Shown one piece after another: positions 22,657 through 29,851 of a stretch of 50,805 nt of DNA; the stretch's first letter is position 1; each line of letters opens with the position of its first letter. The translations under genes were made by a program, and so were the position numbers. The stretch spans positions 1-50,805 of the forward strand of contig CAMAUX010000039.1 in NCBI GenBank assembly GCA_945861435.1, read 5' to 3'. This stretch comes from Chthoniobacter flavus (GTDB lineage: Bacteria > Verrucomicrobiota > Verrucomicrobiia > Chthoniobacterales > Chthoniobacteraceae). The notes below the pieces were generated by a model that did no database searches, was not told the DNA's origin, and saw only the letters and a program-made list of their open reading frames with translations.

Positions 22657-23520
22657 ATGAAGACCCCGCATTTGCTCCTCGTGTTTCACGTTGCGTTCGC
22701 CGGCCTTGCCTCTGTGGCAGTGGCTCAGACGGCTGCACCTGGGCCGGCCCTTGTGGCGATGGGTGCGAAGTTTGAGAAGAACTGGCAGTTCAAGGAGCCG
22801 GCGCTGATTTTTCGGGCCGATGCGCCGCTCACGGCTGAGCAGTGGGGGGAGATCGAGGCTCTTGCGCCCTTGCGGATCGCGGCGAATGGGAAGGGAGTGG
22901 ACGATGCAGCGCTGCAGCGCTTCGCGAAGCTGGCGGTGGAGGAGTTTGCCACGGATGGATCGTCCATCACCGATGAGGGGTTCGCTGCTTTTGTGCGGAT
23001 GCCGCGGCTTGTGAGGCTCTCGGTGAGCCACAATCTTGTGATCAAAACGGCGCCCGGGCTTGCGGGGCATCCCAGTCTGCAGGTGGTGAACTTCGGGGGT
23101 ACGCGGATTGGGGATGGAGCGTTGCCGGTGCTTGCGAGCATTCGGACGCTGCGTGAGTTGAGCCTGCACCATTGTGGTGTGACGGATGCGGGGCTTGCGG
23201 CATTGGAGCGGCATCCTGCGCTTGAGAAGCTGACGTTGGATCCGCAGTTCAAGCCGTGGATCACGGATGCATGCATCGGTGTGCTGGTGACTTTGCCGAG
23301 GCTCCGTGAACTTGCGATGAACGAGACGGTGCTGTCCCTTCAGGGGTTGTCGCGGTTGAAGGCGGTGGGGGGGCTCCAGAAGCTCACGTTGCAGAAGAAC
23401 GGGATTGCGGCGGCTGATGTGGAGAAGCTGCGCGGAGTTCTGACGGGCGTGGAGATCCGGCATGAACCGGCGGACGAAGCGGCTGTGGCGAAGTGGAACG
23501 CTGCGCTGAAGCGTCCCTGA
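22657..23520 (+). CDS. Exported leucine-rich-repeat-like protein
   Basis: A 287-residue protein with a signal peptide (KTPHLLLVFHVAFAGLASVAVAQ). From about residue 110 it has irregular leucine-rich repeats of the type seen in planctomycete/verrucomicrobial proteins: LVRLSVSHNLVIKTAPGLAGHPSLQVVNFGG, then LRELSLHHCGVTDAGLAALERHPALEKL, LRELAMNETVLSLQGLSRL and LQKLTLQKNGI. Such domains bind other proteins. It is 44 bases downstream of the DUF1552 gene and may be part of the same transcript, possibly as a partner of the DUF1592/DUF1552 pair. A hairpin at the stop codon separates it from the convergent DedA gene. Confidence 0.8.
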   Translation: MKTPHLLLVFHVAFAGLASVAVAQTAAPGPALVAMGAKFEKNWQFKEPALIFRADAPLTAEQWGEIEALAPLRIAANGKGVDDAALQRFAKLAVEEFATDGSSITDEGFAAFVRMPRLVRLSVSHNLVIKTAPGLAGHPSLQVVNFGGTRIGDGALPVLASIRTLRELSLHHCGVTDAGLAALERHPALEKLTLDPQFKPWITDACIGVLVTLPRLRELAMNETVLSLQGLSRLKAVGGLQKLTLQKNGIAAADVEKLRGVLTGVEIRHEPADEAAVAKWNAALKRP

Positions 23521-23537
23521 AAGAGGCGCGGGACGCT
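23510..23537. terminator. Hairpin at the end of the LRR-like gene
   Basis: AGCGTCCC-N12-GGGACGCT is a perfect 8-bp inverted repeat overlapping the LRR-like stop codon. It lies between two convergent genes and could end transcription from either side, although there is no T-tract. Confidence 0.4.
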
Positions 23538-23586
23538 GTGGTGGGGATGCTGCGGGCTCGGTGGCTCGCGGGAGGAAGCAGCGGCT

Positions 23587-24279
23587 TTATTCGGATGGCG
23601 TGGCTGACTGGTTGCCGGGCTTGGGGGCGGTGAGTTTCATGGCGAGTGCGTAGAGTGCCAGGAGGAGAGCGATGAAGCCCAGGAGCGGCAGGGATTCGTG
23701 TTTGATGACATGGACGAGGGCCTCGGGATTGCGGATGAGGTCCTGGTCGGCGTGTTTTGCGAAGACGTGCTGGCTGAAGAGAGCGAGGACGAGGCACCAG
23801 AGGAAGGAGCCGGCGATGGTCATGAGGCTGAAGGTGCCGAAGTGCATGCGCACGAGACCCGCAGGGATGGAGATCACGTGGCGGACGACGGGGAGGAGTC
23901 GAGCGAAGAAGATGCCCCCGGCTTCGTAGCGGTGGATGAAGCGTTCAGCGCGGTCGATTTTTTCGGGGGTGAGATGGACCCATTTGCCGAAGCGTTCGAG
24001 AAAGGTTCTGCCGAGGGTGCAGGAGGCCCAGTAGGTGAGGGCGGATCCGATCCACGAGCCGATGGTGCCTGCGAGGACCACCATCCAGAAAGCCTGCGTG
24101 CTTGAGAGTGCGTGGCCTGCGAGGACGACCTGGCCTTTCTGGGCCCAGTAGATGGCGGGAGGAATGACGGCTTCGCTGGGCACAGGGAAGATGGAGCTTT
24201 CCATGGCCATGAGGAGGACGACCCCGAGGAGGCCGAACTTTTCCACCAACCCGAACCAGAACCCGACGAGAGCGTGCAT
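23587..24279 (-). CDS. DedA-family membrane protein
   Basis: A 230-residue inner-membrane protein of the DedA/VTT (SNARE-associated) family. I start at the ATG at 24279 (MHALVGFWFGL); the frame is open 13 codons further. Signatures are ESSIFPVPSEAVIPP in the first re-entrant loop, GSWIGSALTYWASCTLG, and ARLLPVVRHVISIPAGLVRM in the second. DedA proteins support membrane homeostasis; some flip undecaprenyl phosphate or phosphatidylethanolamine. It is convergent with the LRR-like gene and stands alone apart from a possible tiny membrane-protein gene upstream on the same strand. Confidence 0.9.
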   Translation of the reverse strand: MHALVGFWFGLVEKFGLLGVVLLMAMESSIFPVPSEAVIPPAIYWAQKGQVVLAGHALSSTQAFWMVVLAGTIGSWIGSALTYWASCTLGRTFLERFGKWVHLTPEKIDRAERFIHRYEAGGIFFARLLPVVRHVISIPAGLVRMHFGTFSLMTIAGSFLWCLVLALFSQHVFAKHADQDLIRNPEALVHVIKHESLPLLGFIALLLALYALAMKLTAPKPGNQSATPSE

Positions 24280-24351
24280 CACGCTCCGTTCTCTAGACGG
24301 GGTGGCTCGCGGGGGCAAGCGCTTGGGGGTTGGGGATTGGGTGCTGGGGTT

Positions 24352-24465
24352 TCAGGCTTCCAGCCAGCGAAAGAGGAGGGCGATGGCGACTGCTGCTGCG
24401 GTGAGTTCGAGGACGGTTTGGAACTCGGGGTAGAGGAGGTGGAGGGACAGCGGTGGCCGCTTCAT
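24352..24465 (-). CDS. Possible small membrane protein (37 aa)
   Basis: An ATG at 24465 opens a 37-residue frame (starts MKRPPLSLHLLYPEF) with one predicted membrane helix, LELTAAAVAIALLFRWL. GGAG stands about 4 bases before the ATG. It is on the same strand as dedA and 72 bases upstream of it. The clean ribosome site, the single helix and the compact layout suggest a real small gene; its length leaves chance possible. Confidence 0.4.
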   Translation of the reverse strand: MKRPPLSLHLLYPEFQTVLELTAAAVAIALLFRWLEA

Positions 24466-24624
24466 GCGCTCCAATGAACCACCCGAGCGAAGGGCCTGCA
24501 GCCTGAGCGTAGGCAGCGAGACGCACGATGAACCGGTAAAGAGACCTGCTTTAACCGTGCGGTGGAAGGGGCTTACGGTGGGCTTGTGGACTGGCTCCCC
24601 TGAGCGGCGTGGGGGGCCGCGTTT

Positions 24625-24912
24625 TTAGAAGATTTCCATGTCCTCGACCACACCCGAATCTTCGCGGATGACGTCGAGGCGGCGTCTTTCGCCACGGGCG
24701 GAACCCGGGCCGCTGACGGCGTGGGCGACGGCGGCGATGACGGCTGGCACTGCGAGGAGTGCGCCGACGCCGAGGAGGGAGGCGGCGGTGGCCCTCTGGG
24801 CGGAGCGTCCGATTTTGCCGGCCAGCAGGAGGCCGACGGCGCAGCCGACAGCGGTCTGGGTGATGGCCAGGAGGCTGTTCTGAAGCGGGTCGGGGGATTT
24901 AGCATTGGACAT
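24625..24912 (-). CDS. Small hypothetical membrane protein (95 aa)
   Basis: A 95-residue protein with two hydrophobic stretches, VGCAVGLLLAGKIG near residue 23 and ASLLGVGALLAVPAVIAAVAHAV near residue 45. A polar, charged tail of about 28 residues (RGERRRLDVIRED ... VVEDMEIF) follows. I recognise no named family; short proteins of this kind occur in verrucomicrobial genomes. The ATG at 24912 is divergent from manC, 111 bases away, so they share an intergenic promoter region. Confidence 0.65.
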   Translation of the reverse strand: MSNAKSPDPLQNSLLAITQTAVGCAVGLLLAGKIGRSAQRATAASLLGVGALLAVPAVIAAVAHAVSGPGSARGERRRLDVIREDSGVVEDMEIF

Positions 24913-25023
24913 GGCGCCTTGAGTATGTCGGAGGGGGGGGGATTTGCAAGGAGTGGGTTTTTGGCGTGTGAGGAAAACACGGCTTTCCCTGCTGCGGGGG
25001 AAACTTTAGGGAGGAGGGAAACA

Positions 25024-26097
25024 ATGAATCGTCCTCCTTATGTGCTCGTGCTTGCTGGTGGCAGTGGCGAACGGTTCTGGCCGTTGAGCCGGAAGACGCG
25101 TCCCAAGCAACTGCTGTCACTTTTTGGGGGTGAATCGTTGCTGGGGCAGACGGTGGCGCGGTTGGAGGGGTTTGTGCCGGCGGAGAACGTGCTGGTGCTT
25201 ACCAACGCGGAACAGGAGGCGGGGGTGCGTGCGCTGGGGTTGCCGATTCCGGCGGAGAACATTCTCGCCGAGCCTTCGAAGCGGGATACGGCGCCGGCGA
25301 TTGCGTTGGGGGTGGGCTGGGTTGCGGCCCGTGATCCGAAGGCGACGATGCTGGTGCTGCCGGCGGACCATCTGATCCGGGATCGTGCGGCGTTTCAGCG
25401 CACGCTGGGGCTGGCGGTGGAGGCTGCAGAGCAGACGGGGGAGTTGGTGACCATTGGGATCCAGCCCACCTGGGCGTGTCCGAGCTTTGGTTACGTGGAG
25501 CAGGGCGGGCGGGTGGAGCTGAGCGGCGCGGCGGCGGATGGTCCGGTGTACGAGGTGCGGCGGTTTCGGGAGAAGCCGAGTGCGGAGGTGGCGGCGGAGT
25601 TTCTCAAGCAGGGGAATTTTCGTTGGAACGCAGGGATTTTCGCATGGACGCTGGCGGCGGTGCGGCGTGGGTTCATGAAGCATGCGCCGGAACTCGAGGA
25701 GTTCATCCAAGGGTGGCCGCAGGGTGGGGATGTGAGGGGATGGCTTGCGCAGGTTTTCCCGACGTTGCCGAAGATTTCCGTCGACTATGCGTTATTGGAG
25801 AAGGCTGGGAGGGTGTTGATGGTGGAGGCGGGGTTTGATTGGGACGATGTGGGGAGTTGGACAGCGTTGGGCAAGTACCTGCCCGGAGACACGGAGGGCA
25901 ATGCGGCCAACTGTCCGCTGCATGTGTTGGAGGCTGGTGGAAACCTTGTGTTTTCGGAGCAGAAGACAACGGTGACTTTGCTGGGGGTGAGCGACCTGAT
26001 TGTTGTGCAGACGGGGGATGCGCTTCTGGTGTGCTCGCGCAAGGATGCGGAGAAGGTGAAGCACCTTCTTCCCCAGTTGCCGGCGGAACTTCTTTAA
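25024..26097 (+). CDS. manC: Mannose-1-phosphate guanylyltransferase
   Basis: A 357-residue nucleotidyltransferase that makes GDP-mannose from GTP and mannose-1-phosphate for polysaccharide or glycan synthesis. The N-terminus has the signature VLAGGSGERFWPLSRKTRPKQ, followed by EPSKRDTAPAIALG, LVLPADHLI, FREKPSAE, NAGIFAWTL and SVDYALLEKA. It lacks the phosphomannose-isomerase domain of longer bifunctional ManC proteins. GGGAGGAGGG stands 5-14 bases before the chosen ATG; the frame is open upstream, but the family N-terminus fixes the start. It leads an operon with ruvX (11-base gap) and truA (4-base overlap). Confidence 0.93.
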   Translation: MNRPPYVLVLAGGSGERFWPLSRKTRPKQLLSLFGGESLLGQTVARLEGFVPAENVLVLTNAEQEAGVRALGLPIPAENILAEPSKRDTAPAIALGVGWVAARDPKATMLVLPADHLIRDRAAFQRTLGLAVEAAEQTGELVTIGIQPTWACPSFGYVEQGGRVELSGAAADGPVYEVRRFREKPSAEVAAEFLKQGNFRWNAGIFAWTLAAVRRGFMKHAPELEEFIQGWPQGGDVRGWLAQVFPTLPKISVDYALLEKAGRVLMVEAGFDWDDVGSWTALGKYLPGDTEGNAANCPLHVLEAGGNLVFSEQKTTVTLLGVSDLIVVQTGDALLVCSRKDAEKVKHLLPQLPAELL

Positions 26098-26108
26098 GAA
26101 AGGCACCT

Positions 26109-26534
26109 ATGAAACGAGCGCTTGGAATTGACCACGGTGAGGCCCGGATCGGCATCGCCATCTCCGACGAGTTGGGAATGCTGGCGCATCCTGTGGAGAC
26201 GATTGTGGTGAAAGAGGTGCGCGATGTGTGTGGGCGCATCGCCGAGGTGGCCCGGAGGGAGAAGGTGGGAGTGCTTGTCCTTGGACTGCCGCGCAACATG
26301 GATGGCAGCTACGGTCCTGCGGCGGAGAAGGTGCGGGCGTTTGGTGAGAAGTTGAAGGCGGCGCTGCCGGAGGCGCAGTTGGTGTACTGGGATGAGCGGC
26401 TGACCTCGGTGGCTGCACAGCGCCTGCTGCATGATGTGGGGCGCGATGTGAAGAAGGGGCGCGCGGTGATTGATCAGGTGGCGGCCCATTTGATTTTGCA
26501 GGGGTGGCTGGATTCGCAGGCGATGCTGGGATGA
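26109..26534 (+). CDS. ruvX: Holliday junction resolvase-like YqgF/RuvX
   Basis: A 141-residue RNase H-fold protein. The catalytic first-strand motif ALGIDHGEARIGIAISD (Asp8), the strand VGVLVLGLPRNMDGS and the conserved WDERLTSVAAQRLL followed by DQVAAHLILQ match the YqgF/RuvX family. In bacteria this protein takes part in pre-16S rRNA maturation and is proposed to be a Holliday-junction nuclease. The ATG at 26109 is the second gene of the manC operon and its TGA overlaps the truA ATG (ATGA). Confidence 0.94.
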   Translation: MKRALGIDHGEARIGIAISDELGMLAHPVETIVVKEVRDVCGRIAEVARREKVGVLVLGLPRNMDGSYGPAAEKVRAFGEKLKAALPEAQLVYWDERLTSVAAQRLLHDVGRDVKKGRAVIDQVAAHLILQGWLDSQAMLG

Positions 26535-27301
26535 GTGCCGGACCCGCCAGCGGCGGGGGCATCGTGCGGATCCGCCTCCTGATTGCCTACGACGGCCGGC
26601 CCTTCCAAGGGTGGCAGAGCCAGAGCAAGGGTCAGGCGGTGCAGGATCATTTGGAGCGTGCGCTTGTGGAGCTGTGTGGCAGTCGCATTGTGGTGCACGG
26701 ATCAGGGCGTACGGATGCCGGGGTGCACGCGCTGGGGCAGGTGGCTCACATGGACGTGCCCGTCGCACCGATTCCTGAAGGGCGCTGGCAGCACGCCCTC
26801 AACTCCCGTCTTCCGCAGGAAATTCGGGTGCTGAAAGCGACGCGTGCCCGTGGCGATTTTCATGCCCGGTTCAGAGCCAAGGGAAAGGTGTACGTGTACC
26901 GGATCTGGAATGAGAGCGTGCTGCATCCCTTGGAGATCGGGAGGGCATGGCACTTTCCGGTGCCTTTGGACGCGGAGAGGCTGAGGGAGTGCGCGCGTCG
27001 TTTGGAGGGGAGGCACGATTTTGCGGGGTTTGCGGCCAACCGGGGCACACCGGTGGCGGACACGGTGCGCACGGTGCAACAGATTACGATTCGGCGGCAG
27101 GGGGCGTTGTGGACGCTGCGCTTCCGTGGGGATGGGTTTCTTTACCGGATGGTGCGTTTGCTGACGGGGACCATGGTGCGTTGTGCGCAGGGGAAGGCCG
27201 CTCCGGAATGGATCGACGAGCTGCTTGAGGCACGCGGTCGTGTGAAGACGAGTTTTGCCGCGCCGGCCGAGGGGCTTTACCTGCGGCAGGTGCTGTACTG
27301 A
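26531..27301 (+). CDS. truA: tRNA pseudouridine(38-40) synthase
   Basis: A 256-residue enzyme converting uridines 38-40 of the tRNA anticodon stem to pseudouridine. Motifs are IAYDGRPFQGWQ, VQDHLERAL, the catalytic GSGRTDAGVHALGQVAH (Asp62), and FLYRMVRLLTGTMV near the C-terminus. Length fits the family. The start overlaps the ruvX stop by four bases, so translation is coupled. It ends only 9 bases before the convergent STN-protein gene, leaving no room for separate terminators. Confidence 0.96.
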   Translation: MSAGPASGGGIVRIRLLIAYDGRPFQGWQSQSKGQAVQDHLERALVELCGSRIVVHGSGRTDAGVHALGQVAHMDVPVAPIPEGRWQHALNSRLPQEIRVLKATRARGDFHARFRAKGKVYVYRIWNESVLHPLEIGRAWHFPVPLDAERLRECARRLEGRHDFAGFAANRGTPVADTVRTVQQITIRRQGALWTLRFRGDGFLYRMVRLLTGTMVRCAQGKAAPEWIDELLEARGRVKTSFAAPAEGLYLRQVLY

Positions 27302-27310
27302 TCCATGCTT

Positions 27311-27925
27311 TTACTGAGGGGGCTCGGTGCCCGGGACGGCCGATGGTCTGGACGCGGCAGGTGAATTGGGCGGGGCTCCAGCTGGCGAGGCTGGTTTGAG
27401 AACGACGGCGAAGGGATCGTAGACCACGGCGGCACCGGCGAGTGCGGCGACATAGCGGAGAGCCTCGCTGGCGGGTACCGCGGTGAGGTCGAGGCTGATG
27501 GTCTTGGATTGGAGGAGCGAGGGGGGGAGTTGGGCCACGATGCTGAGGGTGACCTTGTTTTCCGATGCAATGGCGACTTGTTGCTTGAGCGCTTCGAGAG
27601 CTTGGGCCAGCGGTGCATCCTGAAACTGCACGCGAGGCAGGATCACGGCGCGGAGGCGTTTTTCAATGGAGTCGACGGGGCCTCGCTTTTTCTCCTCGAG
27701 TTGGATTTTGCGCATGAGCGCGGTCACCGCGGTGTTACGCGGGTCGAGTTTCTGGGCGATGGAGATGAGCTGGCGCGCGGTCTTCAAGTCCCCTTGCTGA
27801 TAGGCGGCTTGGGCTTGTGCGACCCATTCGCCGGGGGACTCCGCAAGGGCGGGCAGGGTGTGCGTGTAGAGGAGAAGGGAGGCGATGGGCAGCAGCAGCA
27901 TTCGAGGCAGGGGGGGCGTGCGCAT
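27311..27925 (-). CDS. Exported protein with STN (secretin/TonB N-terminal)-like domain
   Basis: A 204-residue protein with a signal peptide (LLLPIASLLLYTHTLPALA). A TPR-like helix pair follows (WVAQAQAAYQQGDLKTARQLISIAQKLDP). A coiled region then leads to an STN-like module: PRVQFQDAPLAQALEALKQQVAIA, VTLSIVAQLP, ISLDLTAVPASEALRYVAALAGAAVVYDPFAVVLKP. The C-terminus is Pro/Ala/Ser-rich. STN domains occur in secretins and TonB receptors, where they bind periplasmic partners; free-standing ones with short TPR parts are common in Verrucomicrobiota. Function here is unknown. An ATG at residue 9 is an alternative start. Confidence 0.7.
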   Translation of the reverse strand: MRTPPLPRMLLLPIASLLLYTHTLPALAESPGEWVAQAQAAYQQGDLKTARQLISIAQKLDPRNTAVTALMRKIQLEEKKRGPVDSIEKRLRAVILPRVQFQDAPLAQALEALKQQVAIASENKVTLSIVAQLPPSLLQSKTISLDLTAVPASEALRYVAALAGAAVVYDPFAVVLKPASPAGAPPNSPAASRPSAVPGTEPPQ

Positions 27926-28016
27926 TGGACCAATGAAGCAGATTGCGGTTGGAAAGTCAGGGCTTCTCAGTCATGGCGAACGTGGCTTTGCCCGGGCCAT
28001 TGATTCCACCGAGAGT

Positions 28017-29054
28017 CTACCAACCGCTGAGGACGACCTTGCCGAAGTGCGATCCTCCCGCGAGGTGATCATAGGCATCCGCGATGGCGGAGAACGGCAA
28101 CACCCGGTCGATAACGGGGCGGCTTTTGTGGAGGCGCAGGGCGCGGTTCATGGCTTCGAACTGAGAGCGGTTGCCGACATAGATTCCGCGCACGTGGGCA
28201 GCCTTGCCAATGATGTCGAGGAGGGAGAGTTCCGAGCTGAAGCCGCTGACGCCTCCGATCAAGTGGATCCTGCCGCCGAAGGCGAGGGCGCGCAGGGATT
28301 TTTGGAGGGTATCGCGTCCGCCGACTTCCACGACGTGGTCCACGCCGACGCGTTCGGTGAGTTCGAACACGTCCTTGGACCAGTCGGGGGTGGTGCGGTA
28401 GTTGAGGAGTGCATCGGCGCCGAGTGCGCGGGCGCGTTCGAGTTTGGATTCGCTGCCGGAGAGGAGGATCACGCGTGCGCCCTGCATTTTGGCGAATTGC
28501 AGGGCGAAGAGGGCGACGCCGCCTGTGCCTTGGATGAGGACTGTCTGGTCTGGGCGCACGCCATCGGGGCCGGCGATGGCATTCCATGCGGTGAGGGCGG
28601 CGCAGGGCAGGGTGGCGGCTTCCACGTCGGTGAGGTGATCGGGAATACGGACGAGGCCGTCGGCGGGGAATTCCACGAATTCGGCAGCGACGCCATCGAT
28701 GGTGCCGCCGAGTGCGCGATCCATGTGTTGGCGCTGCAAGGGGCCGTCGATCCAGCCTTGGAAGAAGGTGCCCGCGACTCGGTCGCCGGGTTGGAGGCTG
28801 GAGACGTGCTGGCCGGTGGAGATGATCTCGCCGGCGGCATCGGAGAGGGGGACGAGTGGGAGTGGGGGGCGGCCGTAGCGGCCGTCAGCCACCATGAGGT
28901 CGCGGTAGTTGAGGGAGGCGGCCTTGATGTGGACGACGACGTGGCCCGGGCGCGGTTGTGGGGCTTGGCGTTGGGAGAGGTGGAGGTCGTAGGGGCTGTG
29001 GATTCCCTGAGAGTTGTTGGTGCCGGTGAGGCTGCGCAATTCGACGCATTGCAT
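28017..29054 (-). CDS. MDR-family NAD(P)-dependent alcohol dehydrogenase/quinone oxidoreductase
   Basis: A 345-residue medium-chain dehydrogenase/reductase. The N-terminal GroES-like part has ASLNYRDLMVADGRYG, DAAGEIISTG and LQPGDRVAGTF; the Rossmann part has VLIQGTGGVALFALQFAK and VVEVGGRDTLQKSLRALAFGGRIHLIG; and the C-terminus ends GSHFGKVVLSG. The four structural-zinc cysteines are missing and the catalytic-zinc residues are not obvious, so it is likely a zinc-free quinone-oxidoreductase-like member. The substrate is unknown. It is 18 bases downstream of the universal stress gene on the same strand and may share its transcript. Confidence 0.85.
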   Translation of the reverse strand: MQCVELRSLTGTNNSQGIHSPYDLHLSQRQAPQPRPGHVVVHIKAASLNYRDLMVADGRYGRPPLPLVPLSDAAGEIISTGQHVSSLQPGDRVAGTFFQGWIDGPLQRQHMDRALGGTIDGVAAEFVEFPADGLVRIPDHLTDVEAATLPCAALTAWNAIAGPDGVRPDQTVLIQGTGGVALFALQFAKMQGARVILLSGSESKLERARALGADALLNYRTTPDWSKDVFELTERVGVDHVVEVGGRDTLQKSLRALAFGGRIHLIGGVSGFSSELSLLDIIGKAAHVRGIYVGNRSQFEAMNRALRLHKSRPVIDRVLPFSAIADAYDHLAGGSHFGKVVLSGW

Positions 29055-29072
29055 GAGTAAACGCTAGCCTGC

Positions 29073-29756
29073 CTACTCGGTTTGTCGATGGGTTGGGGAA
29101 TCCTGAGATTGAACGAACTCGTGTTCGCGTTCGCGCACGACGAGGACCGGGCAGGGGGCATGGCGCAGGACGCGTTCGGCGGTGCTGCCCAGGAGGACCC
29201 GTCGGATGCCAGTGCGTCCGTGAGTGGATAGGACGATGAGATCGGTTTGTGTCTCGCGTGCGACGTCGGTGACCACTTGGAAGGGAACGCCGAAATGGAC
29301 TTCCGCAGGGCCGCGTTCTTCGGGTGAGAGGGTTTCGGCGGCGAGTTGCTCGAGGCGTGCGCGCCATGGTTCCAATGGGACTTGGGAGAAGTGGGTGCCA
29401 ACGGCGAACTCGTCCGGGTAGGGGAGGGGTTCGACTGCGTGCACGAGGGTGACTACGGCGTGGTACTGGCGGGCGAGTGCGGCTGCGTAGCGGAGCGCCT
29501 TTTGGGAGGGTTCTGAAAAGTCGACGGGGACGAGGAGGCGTTGGAGATGGATCTCCGGGGCGGGTGGAGAGGGGGTTGTGGTGGAGGAGGTGATTGAGGC
29601 GGTGGAGAGTCGGTGGGTTTGGGATGGTTGGTTCGATGCGGCCTCCCCGTTATGGGTTGCAGGGTTCCGCGAATCCGTGGTGGCGGGACGTTCCCCTGGG
29701 ATGGGTTCGTCGAGGACTGCGGGGGATGATTGGTTTTGATCTCGGGTCTCACACAC
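29073..29756 (-). CDS. Universal stress protein with extended N-terminus
   Basis: A 227-residue UspA-family protein. The single Usp domain starts near residue 72 (LQRLLVPVDFSEPSQKAL) and ends with the ATP-binding signature STHGRTGIRRVLLGSTAERVLRHAPCPVLVV. The preceding ~70 residues are Ser/Thr/Pro-rich and low complexity, without a recognised domain. The start is a GTG at 29756; a later start close to the Usp domain cannot be excluded. It is divergent from the LtaS-like gene and is followed by the MDR dehydrogenase after 18 bases, compatible with a stress-response pair. Confidence 0.88.
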   Translation of the reverse strand: MCETRDQNQSSPAVLDEPIPGERPATTDSRNPATHNGEAASNQPSQTHRLSTASITSSTTTPSPPAPEIHLQRLLVPVDFSEPSQKALRYAAALARQYHAVVTLVHAVEPLPYPDEFAVGTHFSQVPLEPWRARLEQLAAETLSPEERGPAEVHFGVPFQVVTDVARETQTDLIVLSTHGRTGIRRVLLGSTAERVLRHAPCPVLVVREREHEFVQSQDSPTHRQTE

Positions 29757-29851
29757 ACCCTTGGAATCGGAGTTGGGTGGGGATGCGGTTGGGGTTGGGG
29801 TTTTGCCTTGCGGGCGTTGCGTACGGTGGCGGTGTCCCTTAGGGATGTGGG

